DNA of 52,832 nucleotides from Acidobacteriaceae bacterium (GCA_030040425.1 JASHTS010000024.1:1-52832), one strand, 5' to 3'; numbered from the stretch's first letter, positions 28,036-37,642 are shown. Program-made: numbers and translations. Notes: generated by a model not told the origin, from the sequence alone.

Positions 28036-28956
28036 TTGCTGACGCGCCGCCGCTTTCTTGCGCAATCGGCTGCAAGCTTGCTGGCCGCTCCGGCTTGCCG
28101 CGCCGCTCAAATTGCGTTGCCGTCTGCCGCGTTGCGCCAGCCGCTGATGATCGATGCGCACGTTCATGTCTTCAAGCGCGATCCTGAGTTTCCGTTTACG
28201 CCGGGAGCAAAGCCTCCTGCCGAAGACGCACCGGCGGAGTTGCTGCTCGAGCTGATGCGCGCGAACGGCGTGGCGCGCACGGTAATCATCCAGGTGATTC
28301 ATTACCGCTGGGACAACCGGTACCTTCTGAGCGTGCTCAAGCGCTATCCGGGAATGTTTCAGGGCGTGTGCCGGGTGAATCCCGAAGATCCTGCGGCGCC
28401 GGACCACCTGAGTGAACTCACCGAGGAGGGCTTTCGCGGGGTGCGGATCAGCCCGGCGGCGGATGCGGCCGGCGATTGGATTCGTGGACCGTTGATGCCG
28501 CCCCTCTGGCGGCGCTGCACTGAGCTGAAAGTGCCGATGACAGTGCTTGCGCCGGTGACGCGCATGCCCGACCTTGTTTCGCTGATTGAAGCCAACCCCG
28601 AGCTCAGCGTGGTCATCGACCACATGGCCGACTGCCCGCTGGACCGGCCCGATGAGCTCAAGCTCCTGCTCGATCTGGCGCGGTATCCCAAAGTCTTCGT
28701 GAAAATCTCCGGCATGTGGGTGCTTTCGAAGCAGCCGTATCCCTATGCGGATGCGCAGGAGCAGGTAAAGAAACTGCTTGCGCATTTCGGGGCACAGAGG
28801 CTGATGTGGGCCACGAACTGGCCGGTATCGCTCGCGCAGCTTCCTTACGAGCGCATCGTGGCGCTCTATCGCGATCACTTCCACTTCGTCTCGCGGGAAG
28901 AACACCGGGAGATTCTGAGCGGGACGGTCGAGCGCGTGTGGCCGTTCGGCCTGTAG
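28036..28956 (+). CDS. Amidohydrolase family (COG3618-like) lactonase/hydrolase, Tat-exported
   Basis: This is a 306-residue TIM-barrel metal-dependent hydrolase. The start is taken at TTG 28036 with GAGGGAG just before it. This yields LTRRRFLAQSAASLLAAPAC, in which RRRFL is a twin-arginine motif. The barrel begins IDAHVHVF (HxH metal site), has VVIDHMADCP in mid-chain, and ends RLMWATNWPVS, where the family usually has SDWPV or SNFPV. Relatives include fuconolactonase-like and 2-pyrone-4,6-dicarboxylate hydrolases, so sugar-lactone cleavage is plausible next to pectin genes. The upstream frame from 27805 overlaps PL10 and is not used. Confidence 0.82.
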   Translation: MLTRRRFLAQSAASLLAAPACRAAQIALPSAALRQPLMIDAHVHVFKRDPEFPFTPGAKPPAEDAPAELLLELMRANGVARTVIIQVIHYRWDNRYLLSVLKRYPGMFQGVCRVNPEDPAAPDHLSELTEEGFRGVRISPAADAAGDWIRGPLMPPLWRRCTELKVPMTVLAPVTRMPDLVSLIEANPELSVVIDHMADCPLDRPDELKLLLDLARYPKVFVKISGMWVLSKQPYPYADAQEQVKKLLAHFGAQRLMWATNWPVSLAQLPYERIVALYRDHFHFVSREEHREILSGTVERVWPFGL

Positions 28957-29057
28957 ACGCGCGAGCCCTGCTCAAAAAAAAGCCGACTGCTCGCCCTGCG
29001 CAATGCCTTCCCATGGTGCGGGTGAGCGGGCAGCCAATATGGAGGAGAAATCTCTCG

Positions 29058-29750
29058 TCAGCCGCGCGCGTAGTTTTCGAGCGCGTCGCGGCAGGGGATC
29101 TCGATGGTGCAGCCGTGTTGCGCCACCAGGTGGCGATTCTTGAAGACCGAGAGCGTGCGCGTAACGGTTTCGCGCGAGGCGCCGATAAACTCGCCGATCT
29201 CTTCATGGGTGAGAGCCACGCGGCAGCGCGTGCCGCTTTCGCTCCAGCGCAGAAGCAGGCTGGCCAGCCGCTCCGGGACTGAAGTAGATAGGCCGACGAG
29301 CCGTAACTGCTCGCAGGCCAGGTTGTAACTGCGGCTCACCTCGCGGGTGACGGACGCGTACGCCTCAGGATGGCGGGCCAGGAAGTGGAGAAAATCCTGG
29401 CGGGCGATGTGTGCGATCTTTGCCGGGTAAAGCGTGTCGGCGGTCATCTCGTAAGGATTGCCGGAGAGCGTCGACGAAAGACCGAGAACTTCGCCTGCTT
29501 TGGCGATGCGCAGGCTCAGGCGGCGGCCGTCCGTGGAGTTGATGGAGAGCTTGACCTCGCCTTCAATGACCACGCGCACGCCGTCGGCGGGCTGAGTCTC
29601 ACTGAACAGAACCTTGTTGGCCGGCTGCGAAACGGGGACCAGCAGAGATTCCAGATCGGCCACGGCCGGCGCCGACAGGCTGCTGAAGAATTCGCTCTTC
29701 CGGTAAACCTTGTTGCCCGCGTCGTTGTTGTGCTCACGATCGGATTGCAT
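29058..29750 (-). CDS. Crp/Fnr family transcriptional regulator
   Basis: This is a 230-residue regulator. The cyclic-nucleotide-binding-like domain spans about residues 20-140 (LFSETQPADGVRVVIEGEVKL, in part, then GEVLGLSSTLSGNPYEMTA). A dimer helix comes next, and a Crp-type winged helix closes the chain (LTHEEIGEFIGASRETVTRTL). It lacks the Cys cluster of FNR, so direct oxygen sensing through an iron-sulfur cluster is unlikely. GGAGG lies six bases before the ATG at 29750, which overlaps the end of the STAS gene by 17 bases. The two are therefore co-transcribed. Confidence 0.9.
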   Translation of the reverse strand: MQSDREHNNDAGNKVYRKSEFFSSLSAPAVADLESLLVPVSQPANKVLFSETQPADGVRVVIEGEVKLSINSTDGRRLSLRIAKAGEVLGLSSTLSGNPYEMTADTLYPAKIAHIARQDFLHFLARHPEAYASVTREVSRSYNLACEQLRLVGLSTSVPERLASLLLRWSESGTRCRVALTHEEIGEFIGASRETVTRTLSVFKNRHLVAQHGCTIEIPCRDALENYARG

Positions 29751-30057
29751 CGGATGCCTCCGGGGAAACGTGATTTTCGCTCTTGCGCGTGACCTCGTCG
29801 GCAAGATACTGGGTCCAGGGTGTACTGGTGAGGATTGCGGCTGCCGTCTGAGAGTAGATCGCTCTCAAGACCCGAATCCCACCCGCGTCAGCGTAGGTTG
29901 TTTCGCGAAGATCGAGGGAAACTTTGCGTGAAGCCAGGGCGGGCGAGGTTTGGTTCCATAGGCGGTCAAGTTCGGCCGCCCACGGTCCAACGATCCGTCC
30001 CTCCAGCTTTACGACCATGCATTCTGCGTTTTCTTCGAGCGTGATGCGCAAAGCCAT
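29734..30057 (-). CDS. STAS-domain (anti-anti-sigma-like) protein
   Basis: This is a 107-residue single-domain protein. The sequence MALRITLEENAECMVVKLEGRIVG is a typical STAS start. SLDLRETTYADAGGIRVLRAI matches the region that in SpoIIAA carries the phosphorylated Ser; here the equivalent stretch reads ADAGG, without a Ser. Relatives in proteobacteria and acidobacteria often sit beside regulators and act as protein-binding switches. The ATG at 30057 is preferred to 30099 because homologous domains begin there. There is no Shine-Dalgarno, and a palindrome lies just upstream. It is translationally coupled to the Crp/Fnr gene. Confidence 0.8.
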   Translation of the reverse strand: MALRITLEENAECMVVKLEGRIVGPWAAELDRLWNQTSPALASRKVSLDLRETTYADAGGIRVLRAIYSQTAAAILTSTPWTQYLADEVTRKSENHVSPEASDAIRS

Positions 30058-30067
30058 GCCGGGATAA

Positions 30068-30084
30068 TGGCACGGCGCGTGCCA
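30068..30084 (-). promoter_or_regulatory. Palindrome with sigma-54-like -24/-12 spacing
   Basis: A perfect 7-bp inverted repeat, TGGCACG-N3-CGTGCCA, lies directly upstream of the STAS gene. On the minus strand it also reads TGGCACG-N4-GTGCC, with GG and GC exactly ten bases apart as in sigma-54 promoters. The predicted start would be at about 30058, one base before the ATG. It could instead be an operator or part of a terminator. Confidence 0.4.
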
Positions 30085-30209
30085 AAACCCGCGGCACACA
30101 TGCGGGAATGCTGTGTCGCAAAGAAAACAGGGCGTTTACATTTTTTCGAGCCGGGTGAAAGGAAGCGCTTTGGTGGACGGCGAGACGATGCGACGAAGAC
30201 GAAATATCG

Positions 30210-32558
30210 TCACGAAGACGACATGTAGTCGCCTCGGGAGATGCCGAGCTTCTTGATTTTGGAGTTGAGCGTCGTGCGCTTCAGGCCCAGTTTGGCAGCC
30301 GCGCCGGTGGGTCCGCCGACCATGCCTTTGGCTTCGCGGAGGGCGCGCAGAATGTGATCGCGCTCGGCGGCCTCGAGCGTGGGATTGACTGCGGCCTTGG
30401 CCGAGGCCTCGTCCTCTTCCTCTTCCAGTTCTTCGAGCTCGGCCAGCGGGATATGCAGCACCGGCCCGCGCGAAAGGATGACGGCACGCTCAAGAAAGTT
30501 CTCGAGCTCGCGGATGTTGCCCGGCCATTTCCAGCATGTGAGTGCTTCCATCGCGTCTTCCGGGATGGTCTCGATGGTCTTGCCCATGCGGCGGCTGTGC
30601 AACGAGACGAAATGGCGGACGAGGATGGGTATATCCGCGGCGCGCTCGCGCAGCGGCGGCGCGAAAATGGGAAAGACCTTGAGCCGGTAAAAGAGGTCGC
30701 TGCGGAATTGTTTTTCGGCCACCATCTTGGCCAGATCGCGGTTGGTGGCCGCGATGAGGCGGACATTGACGGGGATGGGCCGCGTGCTGCCGAGCCTCTC
30801 GATTTCGCGCTCCTGCAGCGCGCGCAGAAGCTTGGGCTGCAGGTCCAAAGGCAGTTCGCCCACTTCATCGAGGAAGAGCGTCCCCTCGTGGGCCAGCTCC
30901 AGGCGGCCGATTTTGCGCGCGATGGCCCCGGTGAACGCACCCTTCTCATGGCCGAACAGCTCGCTTTCGAGCAGACCGGAGGGGATGGCGGCGCAGTTCA
31001 ATTTGATAAAGGTGCGCTCGCTGCGCGGGCTCAGGCGGTGAATGGCGCGCGCCAGCAGCTCCTTTCCGGTTCCGGTTTCGCCCTGGATGAGAACGGTTGC
31101 ATCGGTAGGGGCGACGGTCTCAATCTCGCGCAGCACGGTGCGCAAACCGGAGCTTTCGCCCACGATCTCGTCGAAGCGGTTTTCGAGGTTGATTTCCTCC
31201 TCGAGATATTTCTTTTCCTGGTTGAGGCGGTCACGCAGCTCGGCAATCTGGCGAAAGGCGAGCGCATTGTTGACCGCCATAGCCACATGGCCGGCCACCT
31301 GGCCAAGCTTCTCGGCGTCGTGTTCGTTGAAGGCGTTCTCCGTCCGGCTGGAGACGGCAAGGGCGCCCAGCGTGCGCTCGCGATGGATGAGCGGAACCCA
31401 GACCCCCGAGCGCATGCCGGCATTAATCTGATGCCGGATGGAGTCCGGCGCGAAAGGCCAGCGGTCGATGCGGTTGAGAATCACCGGCCGGCGGGTGCGG
31501 AAGGCCTGGCCGGCGGGCGAAGCATCGGGGTCAAGGAGCAACTCTCCCTGGCTGGCGTTCGATTCCTTGCCCGACGCAAGGAACTGCACGCGAAGCTTGC
31601 CCGTCGCCTCCTCATAAAGAGCAATGGTGGCAAAGTCGTGGGGCACCACCAGACGCATGCTGGCCGAGAAGGCGTCGAGCATCTTGCGCACGTCCACGTT
31701 GGCCAGCAAGAGGCTGCTGAGCTCCGCGATCACCGATTCCTGCGCCTGGCGGCGGTCGGTTTCATCGCGCGTGATCTTGGAGTAGCCGGTTACAGTGCCG
31801 GCGGAGTCGCGGATGGCCGTAAGCACGCAGTTGGCCCAGAAGCGCGTTCCGTCCTTGCGCACGCGCCAGGCTTCTTCCTCCACGCGATCGCGGCGCGCTG
31901 CCTGGCGCAGGAGCTCGGCGGGCCGGCCGCGGTCGATGTCCTCCTGAACGAAGAAGCGGGAATAGTGAAGGCCAAGGACCTCTTCGGCCTTGTAGCCCTT
32001 GATGCGCTCGGCTCCCGGATTCCAGGTGAGGATGTTCCCTTCGCGGTCGAGAAGATAGATGGCAAATTCGTCCACGCTTTCGACGATCGAGCGCAGCCGC
32101 GCATCGTTGAGCCGTAGGCCCTCCTGTGCGGCGCGCTGCTCAGTGGCGTCGCGAATGAAACTGACCACCGCGGGGCCGGTCTCCGTAATGACCGGCTTGA
32201 GCATGATGTCGACCGGAAATTCGCTGCCGTCTTTGTGCAGCCCGAAAAGATTGAGTGCGGCGCCCATCTGGCGGGCCCGGGGGTGGGCGCTGTAGTTCTC
32301 GCGATGGCGTGGATGGGCGGGACGGAAGCGCCTGGGCACCAGCATCTCCACCGGCTGGCCGATGAGCTCTTCGCTCGAGTAGCCGAACAGCTCCTCGACG
32401 CGCGGATTCGCCCGGCGCATGATGCCTTCGCTGTCCGTGATCAGGACTGCATCTGGGCAAAACTCGAACAGATGCTCGACTGTGAACTGGGCAGGACCGG
32501 CCGCAAGGGGGAGTTCTTCGGCCGTGGCGTCCTGCTCCGGGAGCTCCGAGGGGCGCAT
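30210..32558 (-). CDS. Sigma-54-dependent activator with PAS-PAS-GAF sensor
   Basis: This is a 782-residue enhancer-binding protein that opens sigma-54 promoters using ATP. Two PAS domains lie at about 25-140 and 150-270 and a GAF domain at about 285-435. A short coiled linker ([16 protein letters not shown]) precedes the AAA+ domain at about 465-700. It has Walker A GETGTGKE (493-500), the sigma-54 contact GAFTGA (540-545) and Walker [10 protein letters not shown] Fis-type helix-turn-helix ([21 protein letters not shown]) ends the chain. There is no receiver domain, so signals enter through PAS/GAF, perhaps redox or a ligand. STAS and Crp/Fnr genes follow on the same strand. Confidence 0.94.
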   Translation of the reverse strand: MRPSELPEQDATAEELPLAAGPAQFTVEHLFEFCPDAVLITDSEGIMRRANPRVEELFGYSSEELIGQPVEMLVPRRFRPAHPRHRENYSAHPRARQMGAALNLFGLHKDGSEFPVDIMLKPVITETGPAVVSFIRDATEQRAAQEGLRLNDARLRSIVESVDEFAIYLLDREGNILTWNPGAERIKGYKAEEVLGLHYSRFFVQEDIDRGRPAELLRQAARRDRVEEEAWRVRKDGTRFWANCVLTAIRDSAGTVTGYSKITRDETDRRQAQESVIAELSSLLLANVDVRKMLDAFSASMRLVVPHDFATIALYEEATGKLRVQFLASGKESNASQGELLLDPDASPAGQAFRTRRPVILNRIDRWPFAPDSIRHQINAGMRSGVWVPLIHRERTLGALAVSSRTENAFNEHDAEKLGQVAGHVAMAVNNALAFRQIAELRDRLNQEKKYLEEEINLENRFDEIVGESSGLRTVLREIETVAPTDATVLIQGETGTGKELLARAIHRLSPRSERTFIKLNCAAIPSGLLESELFGHEKGAFTGAIARKIGRLELAHEGTLFLDEVGELPLDLQPKLLRALQEREIERLGSTRPIPVNVRLIAATNRDLAKMVAEKQFRSDLFYRLKVFPIFAPPLRERAADIPILVRHFVSLHSRRMGKTIETIPEDAMEALTCWKWPGNIRELENFLERAVILSRGPVLHIPLAELEELEEEEDEASAKAAVNPTLEAAERDHILRALREAKGMVGGPTGAAAKLGLKRTTLNSKIKKLGISRGDYMSSS

Positions 32559-32758
32559 TTTGGGGACCCGACCTCACACGCACGATACCGCTGAAGGGCG
32601 GCTTTTTGCAACGGCCAGGAAGTAACGGCGCGGGGCACGGTTCCAAAGCGGAAAACAAGCGCGCAGCGGCACAGGTGTGAGCCAGATATTTCACCTACGA
32701 AATCCGCGCTTGTTCAGGAGCATCGTTCGGCGGCATGCGCCTCGCGCCGGTTTGAATC

Positions 32759-32783
32759 CCGGCCGCGCAGGAACCGCGGCCGG
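32759..32783. repeat. GC-only inverted repeat in the 32559-32909 intergenic gap
   Basis: CCGGCCGCG at 32759-32767 pairs perfectly with CGCGGCCGG at 32775-32783 across a 7-base loop. No T-run follows, so it is not a classical terminator. The rest of the 351-base gap has no gene. A box TATACT at 32815-32820 could be the -10 for the hydrolase downstream. Confidence 0.5.
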
Positions 32784-32909
32784 CGATTGCGGGAGGGGAA
32801 TGAGCAAACTTCGATATACTGCCCTGCGGGCCTGGCTTTGGCGATGAAGGGATTCGTCGCGTGTCTCCCGCCGCCCGGCCCGACTCTTCCTCAAGAAGGA
32901 CTGAAATCC

Positions 32910-34853
32910 ATGGCTTCTCCATGCCGTTTTTCCGCCGCCGTCCTCGCCTTTGCCGTTGCTGCCGTGCTTGCCGCGCAGACGCCGGCGCCGGATCAGCCTA
33001 CCCTTGCGCCCATGACTCCGGCTATTCCCGCACACTTTACGCCGCCCAGGAACGGCTATGACTTCGTGAAGCGCGAGGTGATGATTCCCATGCGCGACGG
33101 GGTGAAGCTTTACACGGTGATCGCCATTCCGAAAGGCGCGAAGAATGCGCCCATCATCCTCACGCGCACGCCCTATAATGCAGCCGCGCGCATGCACGCG
33201 GAGGAGTCGCCTTACCTGGCCGCGCAGATGATGGTGGGCGACGACGTGTGGGTGCAGGCGGGATTCATCCGCGTCTTCCAGGATGTGCGGGGCAAATACG
33301 GTTCCGAGGGCGACTACGTGATGACGCCGCCGCCGACAGGGCCGCTCAATCCCCATGGTCCCAACGACACCACCGACGCGTGGGACACGATTGACTGGCT
33401 AGTGAAGAATGTGCCCGAGTCGAATGGTCGCGTGGGCATGATCGGCTCGTCGTATGAGGGGTTCACGGTGGTGATGGCGATGCTCGATCCGCATCCCGCG
33501 CTGAAGGTGGCCGCGCCGGAGAGTCCCATGATCGACGGTTGGATGGGTGACGACTGGTTCCACTACGGCGCATTCCGGCAGGTGAATCTCGATTACTTTA
33601 CCGAGCAGACCACGGCGCGGGGCGAAGGGCCGATTATTCCCCGCATGAATTACGACGACTACACCAATTTTCTGGAGCAGGGTTCGGCCGGCGACTTTGC
33701 GCGCTACGGCGGGCTCGATCAGCTGCCGTTCTGGCGCGAGATCGAAGAGCATCCCGCCTACGACAGCTTTTGGCAAGACCAGGCGCTGGATAAACTGCTC
33801 GCCAAGGTCCCGCTCAAGGTGCCGGTGCTGTGGGAGCAGGGATTGTGGGATCAGGAAGACATGTGGGGCGCCAACCACTCGTATGCGGCGCTTGAGCCCA
33901 AGGACACAAATAACGACAAGAATTTTCTGGTAATGGGGCCGTGGTTCCACTCGCAGATCAACCGCAAGGGGTGGACGCTGGGACCGCTCCAGTGGAATGG
34001 CGATACGACCCTCCAGTACCGGGAGGATATTCTCCTGCCGTTTTTCCGGCAATATCTCGTGGAGGGCGCGCCCAAGGCAGACACGCCGCCGGTGCTGGTC
34101 TACAACACCGGCGAAAACCACTGGGACCGCTTTACAAGCTGGCCGCAGAGCTGCGAGGAAGGGTGCCCGTTCAAGCCCAAGCCGATCTATCTTGAGGCTG
34201 GAGGTAAACTGTCGTTCGACGCGCCGGGCTCCGCCGACGCGAAGTACACGGAGTATGTTTCCGATCCGGCCAAGCCGGTGCCTTTCTCGCCGCGGCCGTA
34301 CTATCAGGGCGATGGAACCGCATGGCGCACCTGGCTGGTGCACGATCAGCGCTTTGTGGATGGGCGGCCGGACGTGCTCACCTTCGAGACCGGCCCGCTC
34401 ACGGAGTCTCTGCATCTTGCCGGTCGGCCGAACGTCAATCTTTACGCCTCAACCAGCGGAACCGACAGCGACTGGGTGGTCAAGCTGATCGACGTGTTTC
34501 CGGGAACCGACGCGTATGACCCGGCAATGGGCGGCTACGAGCTGCCCATTGCCACGGACATCTTCCGCGGCCGCTATCGCACCAGTTTCGAGCATCCTGA
34601 GGCCATCGCGCCCAATGAGCCGCTGCTCTACAAGTTCGGCCTGCCCATGGTGAACCACGTCTTCGAGCCTGGGCATCGCATCATGGTGCAGGTACAGTCC
34701 ACGCTGTTTCCGCTCTACGATCGCAATCCGCAAACCTTTGTGACCAACATCTTCGACGCCCAGCCGGGCGACTACCGGATAGCCACACAACGGGTATGGC
34801 ACGCGCCGGGCGACGCGAGCTTCATCAGTCTTCCGGTGGTGACGGGCGAGTGA
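32910..34853 (+). CDS. Secreted CocE/NonD family (peptidase S15-like) hydrolase, second copy
   Basis: This is a 647-residue paralogue of the hydrolase at 3047. A signal peptide of about 22 residues ends near VLAAQ. The catalytic domain starts VKREVMIPMRDGVKLYTVIAIPKGAK (in two near-identical blocks shared with the paralogue). The nucleophile is Ser181 in GSSYEG. The cap contains DDWFHYGAFRQ. The C-terminal jelly roll includes LYASTSGTDSDWVVKLIDVFPG and ends near VQSTLFPLYDRNPQTF. The ATG at 32910 has AAGGA upstream; an earlier ATG at 32844 would add a Pro-rich stretch before the signal. Substrate unknown, perhaps acylated amino acids or peptides. Confidence 0.88.
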   Translation: MASPCRFSAAVLAFAVAAVLAAQTPAPDQPTLAPMTPAIPAHFTPPRNGYDFVKREVMIPMRDGVKLYTVIAIPKGAKNAPIILTRTPYNAAARMHAEESPYLAAQMMVGDDVWVQAGFIRVFQDVRGKYGSEGDYVMTPPPTGPLNPHGPNDTTDAWDTIDWLVKNVPESNGRVGMIGSSYEGFTVVMAMLDPHPALKVAAPESPMIDGWMGDDWFHYGAFRQVNLDYFTEQTTARGEGPIIPRMNYDDYTNFLEQGSAGDFARYGGLDQLPFWREIEEHPAYDSFWQDQALDKLLAKVPLKVPVLWEQGLWDQEDMWGANHSYAALEPKDTNNDKNFLVMGPWFHSQINRKGWTLGPLQWNGDTTLQYREDILLPFFRQYLVEGAPKADTPPVLVYNTGENHWDRFTSWPQSCEEGCPFKPKPIYLEAGGKLSFDAPGSADAKYTEYVSDPAKPVPFSPRPYYQGDGTAWRTWLVHDQRFVDGRPDVLTFETGPLTESLHLAGRPNVNLYASTSGTDSDWVVKLIDVFPGTDAYDPAMGGYELPIATDIFRGRYRTSFEHPEAIAPNEPLLYKFGLPMVNHVFEPGHRIMVQVQSTLFPLYDRNPQTFVTNIFDAQPGDYRIATQRVWHAPGDASFISLPVVTGE

Positions 34854-34907
34854 GAGGCGGCCGCCTTCAGAGAAGCCGGTTTCCGCAGGATGCAGTATTC
34901 TCTGAGC

Positions 34908-35915
34908 GTGGAAAGGGCCTCATCCAAGCCCGTTGATATGGTTCTGCCGGCGGCGGCCGATGCCGCTGCCGCCGTGACCATGGCGCCGCTGCTGCATTTT
35001 GCCGGCGCGCCGCCGCTGCTGCTGGAGGAGCTCTGGAAGCAGTCCGAGGCAGAAAGCTGCGGGCTCACGCGCGACGAATTCAGCCAGGTGCTGGCGAGCG
35101 TGGGCGCGAAAGTGAACCACGGATTGCCGGCAGGCCTGGTCGCCGATCTCGACCAGAAGGCGATTTTTTTCCGCGGGCTGCGTCTGCAGGAACTCGCGCT
35201 GGCGCACGCATGCGCTCTGGGGCGCGAGCCGGCCTGGGAGCGATTCTTCCGGCTTTATCGAAGTTCTCTCACCCAGGCGGCGATCGCCATGACCGGCTCG
35301 GCGACCCTGGGCAACGATCTGGCCGATTCGCTGTATGCCGAGCTCTACGGCCTGCGCCAGGTGGACGGGCAAAGGCGCTCGCCGCTGGCTTCGTACACCG
35401 GCCGCGGTTCGCTGATGGGCTGGCTGCGCACCACGCTGGCGCAGCGCTTTCACGATCATCACCGTAAGACACATCGCGAGCAGCCGCTCGAAGACGTGGA
35501 TGCACCAGCCGCACCACCCGAAGTGGTAAATGCCGAAGCGCCAGTTTTGGCGGCAGCGGTGCGGCAGACGCTCTCAGCCCTGAAGGCCGAAGACCGGTTT
35601 CTGCTGGTTGCGTATTATCTTGACCGGGCGACGCTTCTCCAGATCGCGCGCACGCTCGGCGTGCATGAGGCAACCGTCAGCCGAAGACTCAAGCGGCTGC
35701 TGGCCGAGGCGCGAAGCCTTCTGCTCGAGAATCTTTGCGCCGCAGGTCTGAGCGCGGCGGCTGCGGCGGAGGCGCTGGGCGCCGATCCGCGCGACATTGA
35801 AATTAATCTGCGCGCACTGCTGCAAAGCTCCCAGGGTGCGGCGTTCTCTGCTCAAGGGACGCCCGGGCGGATCTGCGAAGACGGATCTCCGGCGTCAACC
35901 GCGGGACCCGATTGA
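34908..35915 (+). CDS. Sigma-70 family (ECF-like) RNA polymerase sigma factor with N-terminal extension
   Basis: This is a 335-residue sigma factor. The first 100 residues are an Ala-rich extension and a helical part (LTRDEFSQVLASVGAKVNHGL). Region 2 follows (EPAWERFFRLYRSSLTQAA, then LADSLYAELYGL and GRGSLMGWLRTTLAQRFHDHHR). Region 4 is at about 225-280 (LKAEDRFLLVAYYLDRATLLQIARTLGVHEATVSRRLKRLL, in part). I place the start at GTG 34908 because TATTCT (34896-34901) lies six bases upstream and would place the transcript start there; an ATG at 34890 would lie before that box. The stop is two bases from the anti-sigma gene. Confidence 0.83.
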   Translation: MERASSKPVDMVLPAAADAAAAVTMAPLLHFAGAPPLLLEELWKQSEAESCGLTRDEFSQVLASVGAKVNHGLPAGLVADLDQKAIFFRGLRLQELALAHACALGREPAWERFFRLYRSSLTQAAIAMTGSATLGNDLADSLYAELYGLRQVDGQRRSPLASYTGRGSLMGWLRTTLAQRFHDHHRKTHREQPLEDVDAPAAPPEVVNAEAPVLAAAVRQTLSALKAEDRFLLVAYYLDRATLLQIARTLGVHEATVSRRLKRLLAEARSLLLENLCAAGLSAAAAAEALGADPRDIEINLRALLQSSQGAAFSAQGTPGRICEDGSPASTAGPD

Positions 35916-35917
35916 AG

Positions 35918-37543
35918 ATGGGTGAAGTGAACCAATCCGGGCAATTTCACGCGGCGCAAGGGATGCATCCCGATGCCGACAAGCTCAGCGCCTTCCTTGA
36001 GCAGGCCCTGCCCGCGCACGAGCGCGAGGACGTGCTGGCGCACCTGGCCCTTTGCCGGAACTGCCGCGAGACAGTGGCCATGGCGCTTCCTCCGGCGGAA
36101 GAGATGGAAAAGAGTGCCCTAGCGGCGGCATCCATCGCGCAGGAAGTGAGCGTGATTGCGGCTGCGCGCACCGCCGCGCCGGAACGCAGACGCAGGTGGA
36201 TGAGTTGGACGATAGGGGTGCCCGCTGCGGCCGCCGTTGCCGCGCTCGCGCTGTTTCTTGTCTTCCTTCATCGCGCGCCGAAGTTGTTCGTTCTCGAGCA
36301 GGCGCGGAATGCCCAGCTGCCATCGGCGGTGCAGGAGCAGGCGAAGGCCCCAGAGGCGGCTCAGGTTTCCGCGGGTTCGCCTGCGCGTGAATCGAAAGAG
36401 CTGGCGCAGAAGAAGACTGCGCCCGCGGCCGGGCCCGACCGCAGTCCCATTGAGGGCAAATCGCGAGAGCCGCTGTCCGCCGCCCGGCCACCGGAGACGA
36501 CTGCACCGCCTCCGTCTGCGCCTACGAAAGGATTTGACGAGCGCATGGCTGCGGGCGGGGCGATGCATGGCACGCTCGGAGTTACAACCGCCGGCAGTCA
36601 GACCGCGTCTCCTACCGGCGGTTTGCAGACGGCCACGCAATCGGAAGAGAGCTTTGTCAACGGCGAGACCCTGAACGAGCCGGCTCCGAAGCCGGCCGCA
36701 GCCGCGGTCCAGCCGCTTCCTGCTCCTGCGCCGCAACCGGTCGAGCCTGCCAACGTGCCTCCGCCTCCCATTGAGACCGAATCCGTTCCGGTGACCGATG
36801 CGAGTGTTGCGTCTGGAGCAACTCTTGGCGAGATTTTGCCGCGGCCGCTGCCGAGCGGGCAAAACGTGCTTTCGACTGCGCGCTACGGGAGCCGCATGCT
36901 GTCAATCGACACGCGCCACTTTGTCTTTTTGAGCACCGATTCCGGCGCGCACTGGAAGCGTCTCTCCGGGCAATGGCAGGGCCAGGCGGTCCGGGTAAAT
37001 CTAATGCCGGCCGCTGCCGCGAACGCGCAGCCTGCCACGAACATGCCTGCTGCAAATCTCGCGATCGCAGCGGGTCTTTCCCGGCCGGCCGCCAATGAGC
37101 TGCAGGGGAGCCTGACGGGAACGGTGACGGACTCGACCGGCGCCGTGATTCCCGGCGCGACGATCACCGTGACCGGCGCCGCGGCCAAAAACGCAGGGAC
37201 CGCGAAGACGGATGCATACGGGCGCTACGCCGTTGGCGAACTGGCTCCCGGGAACTACAACGTGGAGGCAACCGCGCCAGGATTCGAGCCTCTGCATCTC
37301 GGAGGCATCGCCGTCGGGGCATCGGGGCGTACAGTTGCGAACCTCAAGCTACAAACTGGCGCGGTCAGCCAATCAGTGACGGTCGATGCCTTGACGCCCG
37401 AACTCGAGACCAGAGAATCTGCGGGCAGGAACCGGGCGAAGACATCCCAAGCCAAGTTGCAACCGCCCGCGGCGTTTGAGATCACCACTGACATCGGCGA
37501 GCGCTGGATCACTACCGACGGCAAACACTGGACAAAGGAATAG
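35918..37543 (+). CDS. Transmembrane anti-sigma factor with zinc finger and composite extracytoplasmic domain
   Basis: This is a 541-residue partner of the preceding sigma factor. The cytoplasmic head has HxxxCxxC (His42, Cys46, Cys49 in HLALCRNC), the zinc-binding anti-sigma motif. One transmembrane helix lies at about 97-117. A long Pro/Ala-rich linker runs to about 290. A BNR-like strand set (SIDTRHFVFLSTDSGAHWKRL) comes next. A carboxypeptidase-regulatory-like fold follows at about 390-485 (GSLTGTVTDSTGAVIPGATI). The C terminus FEITTDIGERWITTDGKHW looks like the second half of the BNR unit. The signal sensed is unknown. The TTG at 35912 is an alternative start. Confidence 0.8.
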   Translation: MGEVNQSGQFHAAQGMHPDADKLSAFLEQALPAHEREDVLAHLALCRNCRETVAMALPPAEEMEKSALAAASIAQEVSVIAAARTAAPERRRRWMSWTIGVPAAAAVAALALFLVFLHRAPKLFVLEQARNAQLPSAVQEQAKAPEAAQVSAGSPARESKELAQKKTAPAAGPDRSPIEGKSREPLSAARPPETTAPPPSAPTKGFDERMAAGGAMHGTLGVTTAGSQTASPTGGLQTATQSEESFVNGETLNEPAPKPAAAAVQPLPAPAPQPVEPANVPPPPIETESVPVTDASVASGATLGEILPRPLPSGQNVLSTARYGSRMLSIDTRHFVFLSTDSGAHWKRLSGQWQGQAVRVNLMPAAAANAQPATNMPAANLAIAAGLSRPAANELQGSLTGTVTDSTGAVIPGATITVTGAAAKNAGTAKTDAYGRYAVGELAPGNYNVEATAPGFEPLHLGGIAVGASGRTVANLKLQTGAVSQSVTVDALTPELETRESAGRNRAKTSQAKLQPPAAFEITTDIGERWITTDGKHWTKE

Positions 37544-37589
37544 CAAACCTCCAAAGTCCGGGAAGGATTCTGCTTGTCGATTCCAGATA

Positions 37590-37618
37590 TACCCTTGGGG
37601 GGCACAGGCATGTATAAT
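37590..37618 (+). promoter_or_regulatory. Candidate CsoR operator and -10 box of the copper operon
   Basis: TACCC-TT-GGGGGGCA at 37590-37604 has the half-sites of known CsoR operators (TACCC facing GGGGGTA). Nine bases on is a perfect TATAAT at 37613-37618. A start of transcription near 37625 precedes the copZ-like ATG at 37643. Since the operon ends with a csoR gene, copper-relieved autorepression is likely. Confidence 0.6.
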
Positions 37619-37642
37619 GAGCAAAAGGGAAATGCCGAAGTC

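Noticed and set aside
28880..28900. Loss of the catalytic Asp in the amidohydrolase (TNWPV)
   Set aside because: Asn at this place also occurs in related subfamilies (SNFPV), so it is not evidence of a dead enzyme.
28940..29057. Terminator after the crp gene using the A8/T8 run near 28973-28981
   Set aside because: The T-run on the minus strand is not preceded by a convincing stem.
37610..37642. CopZ start at ATG 37610
   Set aside because: The codons there overlap a perfect TATAAT, so they would be promoter rather than message.
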